From positions 1-64,000 of the forward strand of contig CACZYP010000009.1 in assembly GCA_902785425.1 (NCBI GenBank): DNA of 64,000 nt, read 5' to 3'. The position numbers were made by a program, and so were the translations under genes. Position 1 is the first letter of the stretch; each line of letters opens with the position of its first letter. Below the pieces are notes generated by a model that saw only the letters and a list, made by a program, of their open reading frames with translations, was not told the origin of the DNA and searched no databases. This document shows positions 44,310-52,807 of this stretch, piece by piece. This DNA is from an uncultured Ruminococcus sp. (GTDB taxonomy: Bacteria > Bacillota > Clostridia > Oscillospirales > Acutalibacteraceae).

Positions 44310-44470
44310 CGCTTGACAGCTCAGCACCAAATCTGCTTGCATATTTTCGTCATCTTGCACTCAATTTCCTTGAAATACGTCAGTATTCCGGCGGTCGGGT
44401 CTACCGATCTGACGAAAAATCTGACAGCGAATCTTTGGCACTGCATTTATGCGGTATTGCCGTAAATTTG
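44310..44470 (+). mobile_element. MITE-like repeat, family 2, inserted in a family-1 element
   Basis: It shares CTTGCATATTTTCGTCAT, CTTGCACTCAATTTCCTTG and ATCTGACAGCGAATCT-type segments with 1-88 and (inverted) 10254-10446. The ends are eroded, so the borders are approximate. It separates the two halves of a family-1 element. Confidence 0.65.
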
Positions 44471-44589
44471 AATACGCCAATACAAAACAGGAGCGCAGCG
44501 ACTCCGAAATTGTCAATTATCCATTGTCAATTGTCAATTATAAAAAGCCAAGCGCAGCGAGACTGACCGAAATTTTCCATTTTCCATTT
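44471..44589 (+). repeat. Family-1 element, right part (interrupted)
   Basis: CCAATACAAAACAGG, GGAGCGCAGCGACTCC, inverted CAATTGA heptads, then an AAGCGCAGCGAGACTGACC module and an AAATGGA arm. Together with the left part it would make one element of normal layout. The whole 600-bp gap between the LURP-one-like gene and the histidine kinase is repeat. Confidence 0.75.
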
Positions 44590-44592
44590 ACA

Positions 44593-44629
44593 AAAGGGTC
44601 GGGAACAGTGCTTTGTTCCCGACCCTTTG
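44593..44629 (-). terminator. Terminator of the two-component operon
   Basis: On the minus strand AAAGGGTCGGGAACA, 7-nt loop, TGTTCCCGACCCTTTTGT. It lies directly after the kinase stop codon. Confidence 0.88.
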
Positions 44630-44633
44630 TAGG

Positions 44634-46343
44634 TCACATCGGTTCTCCGTCTTCTGTGGTGCGGTAAAGCTCAAACCAGAACACGGTGCCCTTGCCTACC
44701 TTGCTGAAAACGCCGTACTGCGCTCTGTGGAGCTTCAGAACGGTCTTTACGATGGAAAGACCGAGACCCGTGCCGATCTTTGCACTCTTGTGCGACTTAT
44801 CTACCTTGTAGTATCTGTCCCATATGTTTTTCAGCTTCTCCTGCGGTATGCCGGGGCCGTTGTCTATAACTTCTATACGAACTCTGTTGTCGTAGCATAT
44901 CTGCCGGACCGTTATCTCCTTGCTCTCGCCTGCGTAGTTTACGGCATTGTTTACAAGATTATATACGACCTGAGATATTTTCAGCTTGTCGGCATAAACG
45001 TAAACGTTCTGATCGTGTTCAAACGTAAACGAGAAGCCGTCCTGCTCTTTGAGCTTGTTGTAGCGCCCGAACATTTCCTTTATCGTGTCCGTTAAGCAGA
45101 ACACGCTCGCTTCTATCTTCATGGTGCCTGCCTCGATCTTTGAAAGATCGATAAGGTCGTTTACAAGAAGCGAAAGTCTCGTCGCCTCGTCTATGATTAT
45201 CTGAACGTTTTCAGGGGTATTCTCGCCGGGGATATCTCTCATTACCTCGCCGTAGCCTGTTATAAGCGTAAGCGGCGTGCGCAGGTCGTGCGATACGTTT
45301 GCTATAAGGTCACGCCTCATCTGATCGACCTGGCGAAGCTCGTTAGTGGCGTAGTTCAGCGTTTCGCTCAGCTGCTCTACCTCACGGTAGCCGCCGCCGT
45401 TGAAATGAACGTCGTAGTTGCCCTCGCCAAGCTCTTTGGCGGTGCGGTTGATGTTCACAAGCGGCTGTGCGATCATTCTTGAAAAGATAACCGTCATAGC
45501 GATAGATATGGAAATCAGCAGCGCAAAAAGAAGATGATGCTGAAAAAGTATCGTGCTTGCGGTGCTTCTTGACGGCGTTACGACAGACTCAAGAAGCAGA
45601 AGGTATTCGCTGTTCTTTCTGTCGAATACTATCGCCGAATAGATAAGCCTCTCCGCTCCGTCACGCTCGTAAAGCGGAAGCTCGCCCGAATATTCTATCT
45701 CGGGAGGAAGCAGCTCTTTGAGATCTTCCTTCGGCTCTTCTATCACATCGATACATTTGCCGCCCTTTTCTTTTGCGCTGACATACTGCTTGTTATACGG
45801 GTTCGGTATATATCCGTCGTCCTCGCTTTTGTTTTTGTTTTCATCGGAGGGAGCTTTATTCACAGCTTCCTCGAATTTCTTAAGCTCGCAGTCATCGTCG
45901 ATGTAATGGACGTATTCCTTCTGATAATTCGCCATAGGGTCGCACTTACAAACAGCGATGTTTATATCGTTGCGCTTTGATACGACATCGATAAGCTCCT
46001 TGACGCTGTCGTTCAGACCGTATTTATCGAAATTCTCGATAATGACCGCCGCACAGTTCGTCATGGTTTTCGTTTTGATAGCTTTGTAGAAGCTGCCGTA
46101 AAACAACATCTGTATCGAAAACAGCAGCACAAGTATCATAAAAGAAAACGAGAAAAAGCAGATACTCAGCCATGTCATCAGCGAATGCTTGCGCCCGGAA
46201 AAAACGTCTCTGACCTTATCGGGAAACGACACGCAAAAGCTTTTTACCGAACGTGGCGAAAGCGCACGGCACACCTTTGAAGCGACGCTGCCTGTCTTTT
46301 GAAAAGCTCTTTTCGTCTTTTCAAAAAAATCTCTGATATTCAT
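44634..46343 (-). CDS. Sensor histidine kinase
   Basis: Membrane sensor of a two-component pair, 569 residues. Basic N-terminus, first span at about 58-82 (WLSICFFSFSFMILVLLFSI), an extracytoplasmic domain of about 190 residues with an acidic, Lys-rich middle, second span ending near 290, HAMP linker (AQPLVNINRTAKELGEGNYDV), dimerisation domain with the phospho-His in NVSHDLRTPLTLITGYGE, and ATPase boxes N (VVYNLVNNAVNYA), G1 (DNGPGIP) and G2 (GTGLGLSIVK). It starts 6 bp after the response regulator. The signal is unknown. Confidence 0.95.
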   Translation of the reverse strand: MNIRDFFEKTKRAFQKTGSVASKVCRALSPRSVKSFCVSFPDKVRDVFSGRKHSLMTWLSICFFSFSFMILVLLFSIQMLFYGSFYKAIKTKTMTNCAAVIIENFDKYGLNDSVKELIDVVSKRNDINIAVCKCDPMANYQKEYVHYIDDDCELKKFEEAVNKAPSDENKNKSEDDGYIPNPYNKQYVSAKEKGGKCIDVIEEPKEDLKELLPPEIEYSGELPLYERDGAERLIYSAIVFDRKNSEYLLLLESVVTPSRSTASTILFQHHLLFALLISISIAMTVIFSRMIAQPLVNINRTAKELGEGNYDVHFNGGGYREVEQLSETLNYATNELRQVDQMRRDLIANVSHDLRTPLTLITGYGEVMRDIPGENTPENVQIIIDEATRLSLLVNDLIDLSKIEAGTMKIEASVFCLTDTIKEMFGRYNKLKEQDGFSFTFEHDQNVYVYADKLKISQVVYNLVNNAVNYAGESKEITVRQICYDNRVRIEVIDNGPGIPQEKLKNIWDRYYKVDKSHKSAKIGTGLGLSIVKTVLKLHRAQYGVFSKVGKGTVFWFELYRTTEDGEPM

Positions 46344-46349
46344 TGCACC

Positions 46350-47021
46350 TTATGCCTCAAAGCGGTAGCCTACGCCTCTGAGCGTTACGATACACTTGCT
46401 GTATTCGCCGAGGCTCTTTCTGAGCAGCTTTATGTGCGTGTCAAGCGTTCTGTCGTCGCCGAAGAAATCGTAGCCCCATACGTGGTTGATGAGTTTTTCA
46501 CGGGAAAGAGCTATGCCCTTGTTTCTTACCATGAAGAAGAACAGCTCGTACTCTTTCGGCGTCATATCGACACGCTTTCCGTTTATCGTTACGATGCGTG
46601 CGCTGAAATCCACCTCAAGCGTGTTGTAGGTGAAGATGTCTCTTCTCTGACCGTCGCCGAGAGTGCTGCGCTTTATCACGGCATTGATACGCATCATAAG
46701 CTCCTTCGGTGAGAAAGGCTTTACAACGTAGTCGTCAATGCCAAGCTCGAAGCCGTGAATCTTGTCGTACTCCTCGCCTCTTGCCGAAAGCATGATAACG
46801 GGCGTTGAAGTTCGCTTGCGTATCTCACGGCACGCCGAAAAGCCGTCAAGCTCGGGCATCATAATATCCATAACTATAATATCGAACTGGTTTCTCGTAC
46901 AAATGGAGATCGCCTCCAGACCGTCGGTAGCCTCCACGACCTCATGCCCCTCGAAACCTGCGTATTTTTTGATAAGCTCTCTTATCCTGTATTCATCATC
47001 TACTACAAGTATCTTGCTCAT
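46350..47021 (-). CDS. OmpR/PhoB-family response regulator
   Basis: DNA-binding partner of the downstream kinase; 223 residues from the ATG at 47021. Receiver domain with the acidic pocket in LVVDDEYR and phospho-acceptor Asp in IIVMDIMMPELDG, Thr/Ser in VIMLSARG and Lys in VVKPFSPKEL. The C-terminal winged helix (about 125-223) ends DTHIKLLRKSLGEYSKCIVTLRGVGYRFEA. First gene of the pair. The target genes are not indicated by context. Confidence 0.96.
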   Translation of the reverse strand: MSKILVVDDEYRIRELIKKYAGFEGHEVVEATDGLEAISICTRNQFDIIVMDIMMPELDGFSACREIRKRTSTPVIMLSARGEEYDKIHGFELGIDDYVVKPFSPKELMMRINAVIKRSTLGDGQRRDIFTYNTLEVDFSARIVTINGKRVDMTPKEYELFFFMVRNKGIALSREKLINHVWGYDFFGDDRTLDTHIKLLRKSLGEYSKCIVTLRGVGYRFEA

Positions 47022-47235
47022 ACTTATCTGCCTTTCGTTATCAAAAAGAATAAACAAATTTAGATCAGTTTATCTCCATTATGTATAATCCATATACATA
47101 TTTATTGTACCACAAAACCGTCACAATTTAAATAGCCGAAAAGTCGAAAATAAGCTTCAATTTTTGTATTAATTCCCGATAAAAAATAAACAAATGCGGC
47201 AGATCCCGATTTTTACGGTATAAAAACATTTTCGG

Positions 47236-47264
47236 TTGCAAACGACAGCGATTTGTTATATAAT
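47236..47264 (+). promoter_or_regulatory. Promoter of the fumarase operon
   Basis: TTGCAA, 17-nt spacer, TATAAT. It stands about 360 bp upstream of the first fumarase gene, with a complete family-1 repeat in between, so that repeat should be transcribed as part of the leader. Confidence 0.7.
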
Positions 47265-47282
47265 TATAAAGATACAAACACA

Positions 47283-47538
47283 TTCAATTGATAATTGACA
47301 ATTGACAATGGACAATTACGGAACTCGGCTTCGCCGAGTTGGATCGTATTAGTCATCATAAAAGCCACACTTTATTTCGCTGCAGATGATTAACGCTAAG
47401 ATAATACACTTTTTGATCGGTACAGCAATACTTTACTCGCTGCCATGAGATAAACTGCAAGTTTAAAAATACCAATATAAAAATCAGGAGCGAAGCGACT
47501 CCGCAATTGTCAATTATCCATTGTCAATTGTCAATTAA
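47283..47538 (-). repeat. Family-1 element with enlarged core
   Basis: CAATTGA arms, AACTCGGCTTCGCCGAGTT, GGATCGTATTAGT, a core in which the CTTTATTTCGCTGC motif occurs twice (about 47368 and 47430) as if duplicated, ACCAATATAAAAATC, GGAGCGAAGCGACTCC and an inverted arm. It lies between the fumarase promoter and its first gene. Confidence 0.85.
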
Positions 47539-47626
47539 AAAACTCGTTTTATGCGAGCGTCTAACCACGATCACAATATAAGCACGAACGTGAAAAAAAG
47601 CAAAAAAGAGAGAGAGGGTGCGGATT

Positions 47627-48478
47627 ATGGAGATCCGTGAGATCGCTTCGGAGAAGATAACCGAGGCGGTATGCAAGCTGTTTACAGACTGCAATTACTA
47701 TATCGGCGACGATATCATGAATGCGCTCGAACAGGCAAGGGAGAACGAAGATTCTCAGCTTGCAAAGAACGTTCTGACGCAGATAATCGACAACGACAAG
47801 ATCGCCGCAAAGGAGCAGATACCGATGTGCCAGGACACGGGCATGGCGGTGCTTTTTGTTGAGTACGGCGACAGAGTTGTTGTTGACGGCGAGGGCTTTT
47901 ACGACGCTGTTGAAAAAGGCGTTGCAAAGGCGTACATCGACGGCTGCCTGAGAAAATCGGTAGTTGACGATCCCGTTTTCGACAGAGTGAACACAAAGAA
48001 CAACACTCCGCCGATCATACATACAAAGATAGTTCACGGCGACAAGATACGCATCACCGCAGGCGGCAAGGGCTTCGGCAGCGAGAATATGTCGTCGGTA
48101 AAAATGCTCACACCGTCGGCAGGCGTTGAGGGCGTTAAAAAGGCTGTGCTTGACGCCGTTGCATACGCAGGCCCTAACCCATGCCCTCCTATCGTTGTAG
48201 GCGTGGGAATAGGCGGCACCTTCGAGCGTGCGGCACAGCTTGCGAAGCTTGCAACGTTCCGCTCGATAAGCAAACCGAACCCGGACGAGCGGTACGCAGC
48301 TTTAGAGCGTGAGCTTCTTGACACGATAAACAAAATGAACATAGGCCCTGCGGGACTCGGCGGAAAGACAACGGCTCTCGGTGTAAACATCGAGGCCTCC
48401 CCCACTCACATAGCAGGAATGCCTGTAGCCGTAAACATCTGCTGCCACGCATGCAGACACAAATCAATAGAGATCTGA
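47627..48478 (+). CDS. Class I fumarate hydratase, alpha subunit (Fe-S)
   Basis: N-terminal half of the oxygen-sensitive [4Fe-4S] fumarase/tartrate-dehydratase type, interconverting fumarate and malate. 283 residues from the ATG at 47627. Cluster cysteines: PMCQDTGMAV, GPNPCPPIVVG and the C-terminal NICCHACRH. GGKGFGSENMSS and GGTFERAAQLAKLA are family blocks. The beta subunit lies 360 bp downstream on the same strand, with a repeat between them. Tartrate dehydratase cannot be wholly excluded from sequence. Confidence 0.93.
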   Translation: MEIREIASEKITEAVCKLFTDCNYYIGDDIMNALEQARENEDSQLAKNVLTQIIDNDKIAAKEQIPMCQDTGMAVLFVEYGDRVVVDGEGFYDAVEKGVAKAYIDGCLRKSVVDDPVFDRVNTKNNTPPIIHTKIVHGDKIRITAGGKGFGSENMSSVKMLTPSAGVEGVKKAVLDAVAYAGPNPCPPIVVGVGIGGTFERAAQLAKLATFRSISKPNPDERYAALERELLDTINKMNIGPAGLGGKTTALGVNIEASPTHIAGMPVAVNICCHACRHKSIEI

Positions 48479-48497
48479 TTTTTAATCAGATCTCTAT

Positions 48498-48825
48498 TGA
48501 TAATTGAAAATTGAAAATGGAAAATGGAAAATTGCGGAGTCGCTTCGCTCCTGATTTTATATTAGTTCATTCGATCTTTTAACATATTGCTCTTGGGAGC
48601 AAATCAATTTATAGCTTTTCGTGAACTACTAAGATCAACTCGCCGCAGGCGAGTTCCGCAATTCCCCATTTTCAATTCCCCATTTTCAATTTTCCATTTG
48701 ATTTTGATGTTTTTATATTGCTCTTGGAAGCAAATCAGTTATAGCTTTTCGAGAACTACTAAGATCAACTCGCCGCAGGCGAGTTCCGCAATTTTCCATT
48801 TTCCATCTTCAATTTTCCATTTGAT
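48498..48825 (+). repeat. Family-1 element with internal duplication
   Basis: AAATGGA arms, GGAGTCGCTTCGCTCC, TATATTAGT. The core plus right hairpin (TATTGCTCTTGGGAGCAAAT ... AACTCGCCGCAGGCGAGTT) is present twice, at about 48584-48663 and 48715-48795, with a handful of differences. It lies between the two fumarase subunit genes. Confidence 0.85.
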
Positions 48826-48841
48826 ACAGAGGATCACTATT

Positions 48842-49366
48842 ATGAAAAAAATAAACTTTCCAATAACTCCCGAGCAGATCGCTGAGCTTCGTACCGGCGA
48901 CAGAGTGCTCGCTTCGGGTTATCTTTATACTGCCCGTGACGCTGCTCACAAGCGCCTTTACGAGCTTTTGCAGCAGGGCAAGGAGCTGCCGATAGACATT
49001 GACGGTCAGACGATCTATTATGTCGGCGCAGCGCCTGCAAAGCCCGGCTACGTTATCGGCCCGTGCGGTCCCACATCATCGTACCGTATGGACAAGTATG
49101 CGCCGTCTCTGCTCGATCTCGGACTTAAAGTAATGATCGGCAAGGGCGCAAGAAACGACGAGGTGATAAACTCGATCGTGAAAAACAAGGCGGTCTACCT
49201 TATCGCAGTCGGCGGCGCTGCTGCGCTCGTTGCAAAGTGCGTAAAAAAGGTCGATCTCATCTGCTACGAAGACCTCGGCACCGAGGCTATCTACCGCTAT
49301 GAGGTCGAGGATATGCCGCTCATCGTTGCTATAGATCCCGAGGGGAACAATATCTATGTGCGCTGA
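48842..49366 (+). CDS. Class I fumarate hydratase, beta subunit
   Basis: C-terminal half of the Fe-S fumarase. 174 residues from the ATG at 48842 (AGAGG 9 nt upstream); longer in-frame starts lie in the repeat. Family features: LRTGDRVLASGYLYTARDAAHKR, the substrate-site segment YYVGAAPAKPGYVIGPCGPTSSYRMDKY, MIGKGAR and the VGGAAAL loop. The stop codon overlaps the start of the next gene by 11 nt. Confidence 0.94.
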   Translation: MKKINFPITPEQIAELRTGDRVLASGYLYTARDAAHKRLYELLQQGKELPIDIDGQTIYYVGAAPAKPGYVIGPCGPTSSYRMDKYAPSLLDLGLKVMIGKGARNDEVINSIVKNKAVYLIAVGGAAALVAKCVKKVDLICYEDLGTEAIYRYEVEDMPLIVAIDPEGNNIYVR

Positions 49367-50117
49367 GAAGACTGTTCTGAAAGACGGCGAACACATCGAG
49401 CCGCTCGGAAACGGCATTTCGGTGATCGTGTCGAATGAGAACCGTTTCTCTACCGATACGATACTTCTTGCAAACTTTTCGGAGCCGAAAAAACACGAGC
49501 GCTGCATTGAGTTCGGCGCAGGGTGCGGCGCTATAAGCTTCATATGGTGCAGGAACACTCCGCCGAAAAGAATTATCTCGGTTGAGCTTCAGAAGCAGGC
49601 TGCCGAAATGATGCAAAGAAGCGTTTCGATGAACGAGCTTGACGAGCGCATCACGGTGATGAACGAAGACCTGCGCACATTAAAAGGCAAGCTGCCGTCG
49701 GGCAGTGCCGACATGATCGCCATGAATCCGCCGTACAAGATCGGCGGCGGCGGCATCGTCAATCCCGATCAGCAGAAGCGCATAGCACGCCATGAAACGG
49801 AATGCACTATCGATGACATCACGGCGGCAGCCTGTGATCTTCTGCGCTTCGGCGGCAGGCTGTGCTTATGTCAGCGCCCCGAACGTCTTACCGATGTACT
49901 TTTATCAATGAGAAACGCAGGCATAGAACCGAAAAGGCTGCGCCTTGTTCAGCAGCGAAAAAACAAAGCTCCGAAGCTCTTTTTGGTAGAGGGCAAACGA
50001 GGCGCCCGAAGCGGCGGCTTGGTAACCCTCCCCACGCTTCTGATAGAAGACGATTCCGGCAATTTTTCGGAGGAAATGATCGGGATATACGGAGACTACA
50101 AAAGCGGACACCTTTGA
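49356..50117 (+). CDS. trmN6: tRNA1(Val) (adenine37-N6)-methyltransferase-like protein (YabB type)
   Basis: SAM-dependent N6-adenine methyltransferase, 253 residues. The SAM loop is EFGAGCGAISF, the acidic ribose-binding residue is in ISVELQK, and the catalytic NPPY occurs as MIAMNPPYKIGGGG. In Bacillus the equivalent yabB stands just before the rsmI gene, as here. It overlaps the fumarase beta gene, so it is read from the same transcript. Confidence 0.88.
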   Translation: MCAEKTVLKDGEHIEPLGNGISVIVSNENRFSTDTILLANFSEPKKHERCIEFGAGCGAISFIWCRNTPPKRIISVELQKQAAEMMQRSVSMNELDERITVMNEDLRTLKGKLPSGSADMIAMNPPYKIGGGGIVNPDQQKRIARHETECTIDDITAAACDLLRFGGRLCLCQRPERLTDVLLSMRNAGIEPKRLRLVQQRKNKAPKLFLVEGKRGARSGGLVTLPTLLIEDDSGNFSEEMIGIYGDYKSGHL

Positions 50118-50118
50118 G

Positions 50119-50371
50119 CAATGGACAATTGACAATGGATAATTGACAATTCAGGAGTCGCTTCGCTCCTGTTTTATATTAGTAAGGTATTCAATTGAAA
50201 CAGCTTCGGCAGCGAATAAAGCATGGCTTTGCGAAGACTAATACAAATTCAACTCGGCAAAGCCGAGTTCCGCAATTGTCCATTGTCCATTGTCCATTGT
50301 CAATTATAAAAAAGGCGAACGCAGTGAGCCTGACCTTAATTTTCCATTTTCCATTTTCAATTTTCCATTTA
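50119..50371 (+). repeat. Family-1 element plus downstream AAATGGA arm
   Basis: CAATTGA arms, GGAGTCGCTTCGCTCC, TATATTAGT, core TTCGGCAGCGAATAAAGCATG, GACTAATACAAATTC, AACTCGGCAAAGCCGAGTT, inverted arm, then GGCGAACGCAGTGAGCC and an AAATGGA arm running up to the rsmI ribosome-binding site. Confidence 0.88.
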
Positions 50372-50388
50372 AAAGACGGGGTGATATT

Positions 50389-51210
50389 ATCAGCGGAACA
50401 TTATATGTGGTGGGTACGCCTATCGGAAATCTGGGCGATCTTTCTCCGAGAGCTGCCGAGACGCTCGAAAGCGTTGATTTCATTGCAGCGGAGGATACGA
50501 GAGTTACTTTGAAGATACTCAATCATCTCGGCATAAAGAAACCCATGATAAGCTACTACGAACACAACAGGATAGAGCGTGGCGAGGTCATATGCCAAAG
50601 GATAGAATCCGGCGAAAACTGCGCCATCGTTACCGATGCAGGTATGCCCTGCATTTCGGATCCCGGCGAGCTGCTTGTTGCACAGTGCGCCGAAAGGGAT
50701 ATAAAAGTCGTTGTCGTTCCGGGGCCGAGCGCAGTTATTTCGGCGCTTGCCGTTTCCGGTCTGCCGACAGGCCGCTTTACTTTTGAAGGATTTCTGAGCG
50801 TTAACAGAAAAAGCCGCCTCGATCACCTTGAAAGCTTAAAGGACGAGCGCAGGACGATGATCTTCTACGAAGCGCCGCATAAGCTTGCGAACACGCTTCG
50901 TGATCTTTACGAAGCATTCGGCGACAGGCGCATATCTATAGTTCGTGAGATAACGAAGATACACGAAGAGGCGATACGCACAACGCTCAGTGAAGCCTGC
51001 GATAAGTACGGCGACGGCGGCCTTAAAGGCGAGATAGTTCTCGTGCTTGAAGGCAAGACGGAAGAAGAAAAGGAACTGACGCTTGAAGACGCAGTCACAC
51101 TTGCGAAAAAGCTCATCGAAGAGGGCTGCTCATCGTCCGACGCCGCCAAACAAGCAGCCAAAGCAACAGGCATAAAAAAGAACGAAATATACCGTGAAAT
51201 AACAAAATAA
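50389..51210 (+). CDS. rsmI: 16S rRNA (cytidine1402-2'-O)-methyltransferase RsmI
   Basis: 2'-O-methylates C1402, the same base that RsmH modifies. 273 residues of the tetrapyrrole-methylase fold: GTLYVVGTPIGNLGDLSPRA, EDTRVTLKILNHLGI, VTDAGMPCISDPGE, VVPGPSAVISALAVSG. Alignment with family N-termini (M-SGTLYLVATPIGNL) puts the start at an ATC at 50389, with GGGGTG 5 nt upstream. No ATG, GTG or TTG lies in frame between the repeat and that codon. The nearest alternative, GTG at 50407, would delete the first beta-strand. A non-AUG start (ATC) or a base error is therefore likely. Confidence 0.93.
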   Translation: MSGTLYVVGTPIGNLGDLSPRAAETLESVDFIAAEDTRVTLKILNHLGIKKPMISYYEHNRIERGEVICQRIESGENCAIVTDAGMPCISDPGELLVAQCAERDIKVVVVPGPSAVISALAVSGLPTGRFTFEGFLSVNRKSRLDHLESLKDERRTMIFYEAPHKLANTLRDLYEAFGDRRISIVREITKIHEEAIRTTLSEACDKYGDGGLKGEIVLVLEGKTEEEKELTLEDAVTLAKKLIEEGCSSSDAAKQAAKATGIKKNEIYREITK

Positions 51211-51278
51211 AAAATTTTTTCCAAAAAACGTAACCTTTTTACGAAATATGGCACTAATTATTTGGTATACGAAACACG

Positions 51279-51470
51279 AATTGACAATTGACAATTGATA
51301 ATGGACAATTGCGGAAGCACTTCGTGCTTGATTTTATATTGGTCTATTCAAAAATATGAGCATATCTCTTGAAATCGAATAAAGCACAGATTTGCAAAAA
51401 CTATTACAAATCCAACTCGCCGCAGGCGAGTTCCTAAATTGTCAATTATCCATTGTCAATTGTCAATTGT
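51279..51470 (+). repeat. Family-1 element
   Basis: CAATTGA arms, GGAAGCACTTCGTGCTT hairpin, TATATTGGT...ACTATTACAAATCC, diverged core (GAAATCGAATAAAGCAC), AACTCGCCGCAGGCGAGTT hairpin, inverted arm ending 24 nt before the fabH start. Confidence 0.88.
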
Positions 51471-51494
51471 AAAATGCATTAAGGAGAGTTACAG

Positions 51495-52451
51495 ATGTAT
51501 TTTAAGATTTTGGGTACGGGAAGCTATGTTCCCGACAACGTTGTTACTAACGACGATATGGCAAAGATCGTTGAAACATCCGACGAATGGATCACTAAAA
51601 GAGTCGGCATCAAGGAGCGTCATGTGAGCGTTAACGACACTACGCTCGACATGGGTGTTGCGGCTGCCGAAAAAGCGCTTGAAAGCGCAGGCGTTTCGGG
51701 AAGTGACATCGATCTTATCGTTGCGGCTACGATCTCCGCAGATTCCGTTTCGCCTAACCTTGCGTGCATGATCGAAAACAGGATCGGCGCCGACTGCATG
51801 TCGTTTGACGTAAGCGCAGCATGCGCAGGCTTCCTTTTTGCCCTTGAAACGGCAATGGGCTTTATCGAGCGCAAAAGAGCAAAGAAAGTGCTTATCGTTT
51901 GTTCTGAAAGAATGAGCAAGCTGCTCGACTGGACAGACCGCAGCACATGCGTAATTTTCGGCGACGGCGCAGCAAGCGTTGTGCTTGAAGCAAAGGAAGA
52001 CGGCATTTACGATTCCGTTATACATACAAAGGGCGGCGACGATGTTATCGACATTCCGACAAGAGACGGTATCTCGCCTTTCTATAAAGTAGAGCAGAAG
52101 CACCCGTTCCTTTTCATGAACGGACAGGCTACATTCAAGTTTGCAGTCAACTCCATCACTCACGACATCAAAGAGGTTCTTGACAAGGCAAACATCGCTC
52201 CCGAGGAGATCGACTTCGTTATCCCCCACCAGGCTAACAAGAGGATCATTGATTTCGCTCAGCCCAAGACAGGCATCGACAGAGAGAAATGGTACGTAAA
52301 CATCGAGCGCTTCGGAAACGTTTCCGGTGCAAGCATTCCGATCGCACTTGACGAGATGAACCGTCAGGGCATGATCAAGGAAGGCGACAAGCTTCTCCTT
52401 GCAGCCTTCGGCGGCGGACTTTCAAGCGGCGCTGTTGTGTTTGAATGGTAA
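51495..52451 (+). CDS. fabH: 3-oxoacyl-ACP synthase III (FabH)
   Basis: Starts fatty acid chains by condensing acetyl- (or branched) CoA with malonyl-ACP. 318 residues of the thiolase fold. Catalytic Cys110 in DVSAACAGFLF, His in VIPHQANKRI and Asn in ERFGNVSGAS. The last is GNVSGAS rather than the more common GNTSAAS. AAGGAGAG lies 6 nt before the ATG. First gene of the fab series. Confidence 0.96.
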   Translation: MYFKILGTGSYVPDNVVTNDDMAKIVETSDEWITKRVGIKERHVSVNDTTLDMGVAAAEKALESAGVSGSDIDLIVAATISADSVSPNLACMIENRIGADCMSFDVSAACAGFLFALETAMGFIERKRAKKVLIVCSERMSKLLDWTDRSTCVIFGDGAASVVLEAKEDGIYDSVIHTKGGDDVIDIPTRDGISPFYKVEQKHPFLFMNGQATFKFAVNSITHDIKEVLDKANIAPEEIDFVIPHQANKRIIDFAQPKTGIDREKWYVNIERFGNVSGASIPIALDEMNRQGMIKEGDKLLLAAFGGGLSSGAVVFEW

Positions 52452-52456
52452 TTGTA

Positions 52457-52625
52457 TCAATTGATAATTGACAATTACGGAACTCGCCTGCGGCGAGTTG
52501 GATTGTAGAAGCTTTTGCAAAACCATACTTTATTCGCTGCCATGAGATAATTATTAAGTCTGAAAAAATTAATAATAATCAGGAGCGCAGCGACTCCGCA
52601 ATTGTCCATTGTCAATTGTCAATTA
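52457..52625 (-). repeat. Family-1 element
   Basis: Arm, AACTCGCCTGCGGCGAGTT, GGATTGTAGA, core TTATTCGCTGCCATGAGATA, TTAATAATAATC, GGAGCGCAGCGACTCC, inverted arm. It begins 5 nt after the fabH stop. Confidence 0.85.
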
Positions 52626-52686
52626 AAAAAGCCGTTTCATTGTTTCTTAAACATTAACACTCATCGGCTTCCGCATTTTACATAAG

Positions 52687-52719
52687 AAATCTTGAAAGTT
52701 AAGTGAACATTTAAGATTT
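52687..52719. promoter_or_regulatory. Imperfect dyad upstream of the acpP promoter
   Basis: AAATCTTGAAAGTT and, inverted, AAATCTTAAATGTT agree at 12 of 14 positions around a 5-nt centre. It lies 14 bp upstream of the acpP -35. It is a candidate regulator site. It does not obviously match the FapR or FabT consensus sequences I know. Confidence 0.4.
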
Positions 52720-52732
52720 TACATTTTGGGGC

Positions 52733-52761
52733 TTGAAAAATAGTTCGATAATTGTTAATAT
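52733..52761 (+). promoter_or_regulatory. acpP promoter
   Basis: TTGAAA, 17-nt spacer, TAATAT, 46 bp upstream of the start codon. Confidence 0.65.
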
Positions 52762-52807
52762 ATTGATTGCATGGTCATGCAGAATAAATTAAAAGGAGTT
52801 TTTAACC

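Noticed and set aside
44310..44470. Family-2 interior as a structured regulatory RNA of the histidine kinase operon
   Set aside because: The sequence is shared with loci unrelated to the kinase and lies downstream of its terminator.
48587..48841. Upstream in-frame extension of the fumarase beta gene
   Set aside because: The extra sequence translates repeat arms (FPIFNSPFSIFHL-type peptides). The ATG at 48842 has a ribosome-binding site and matches family length.
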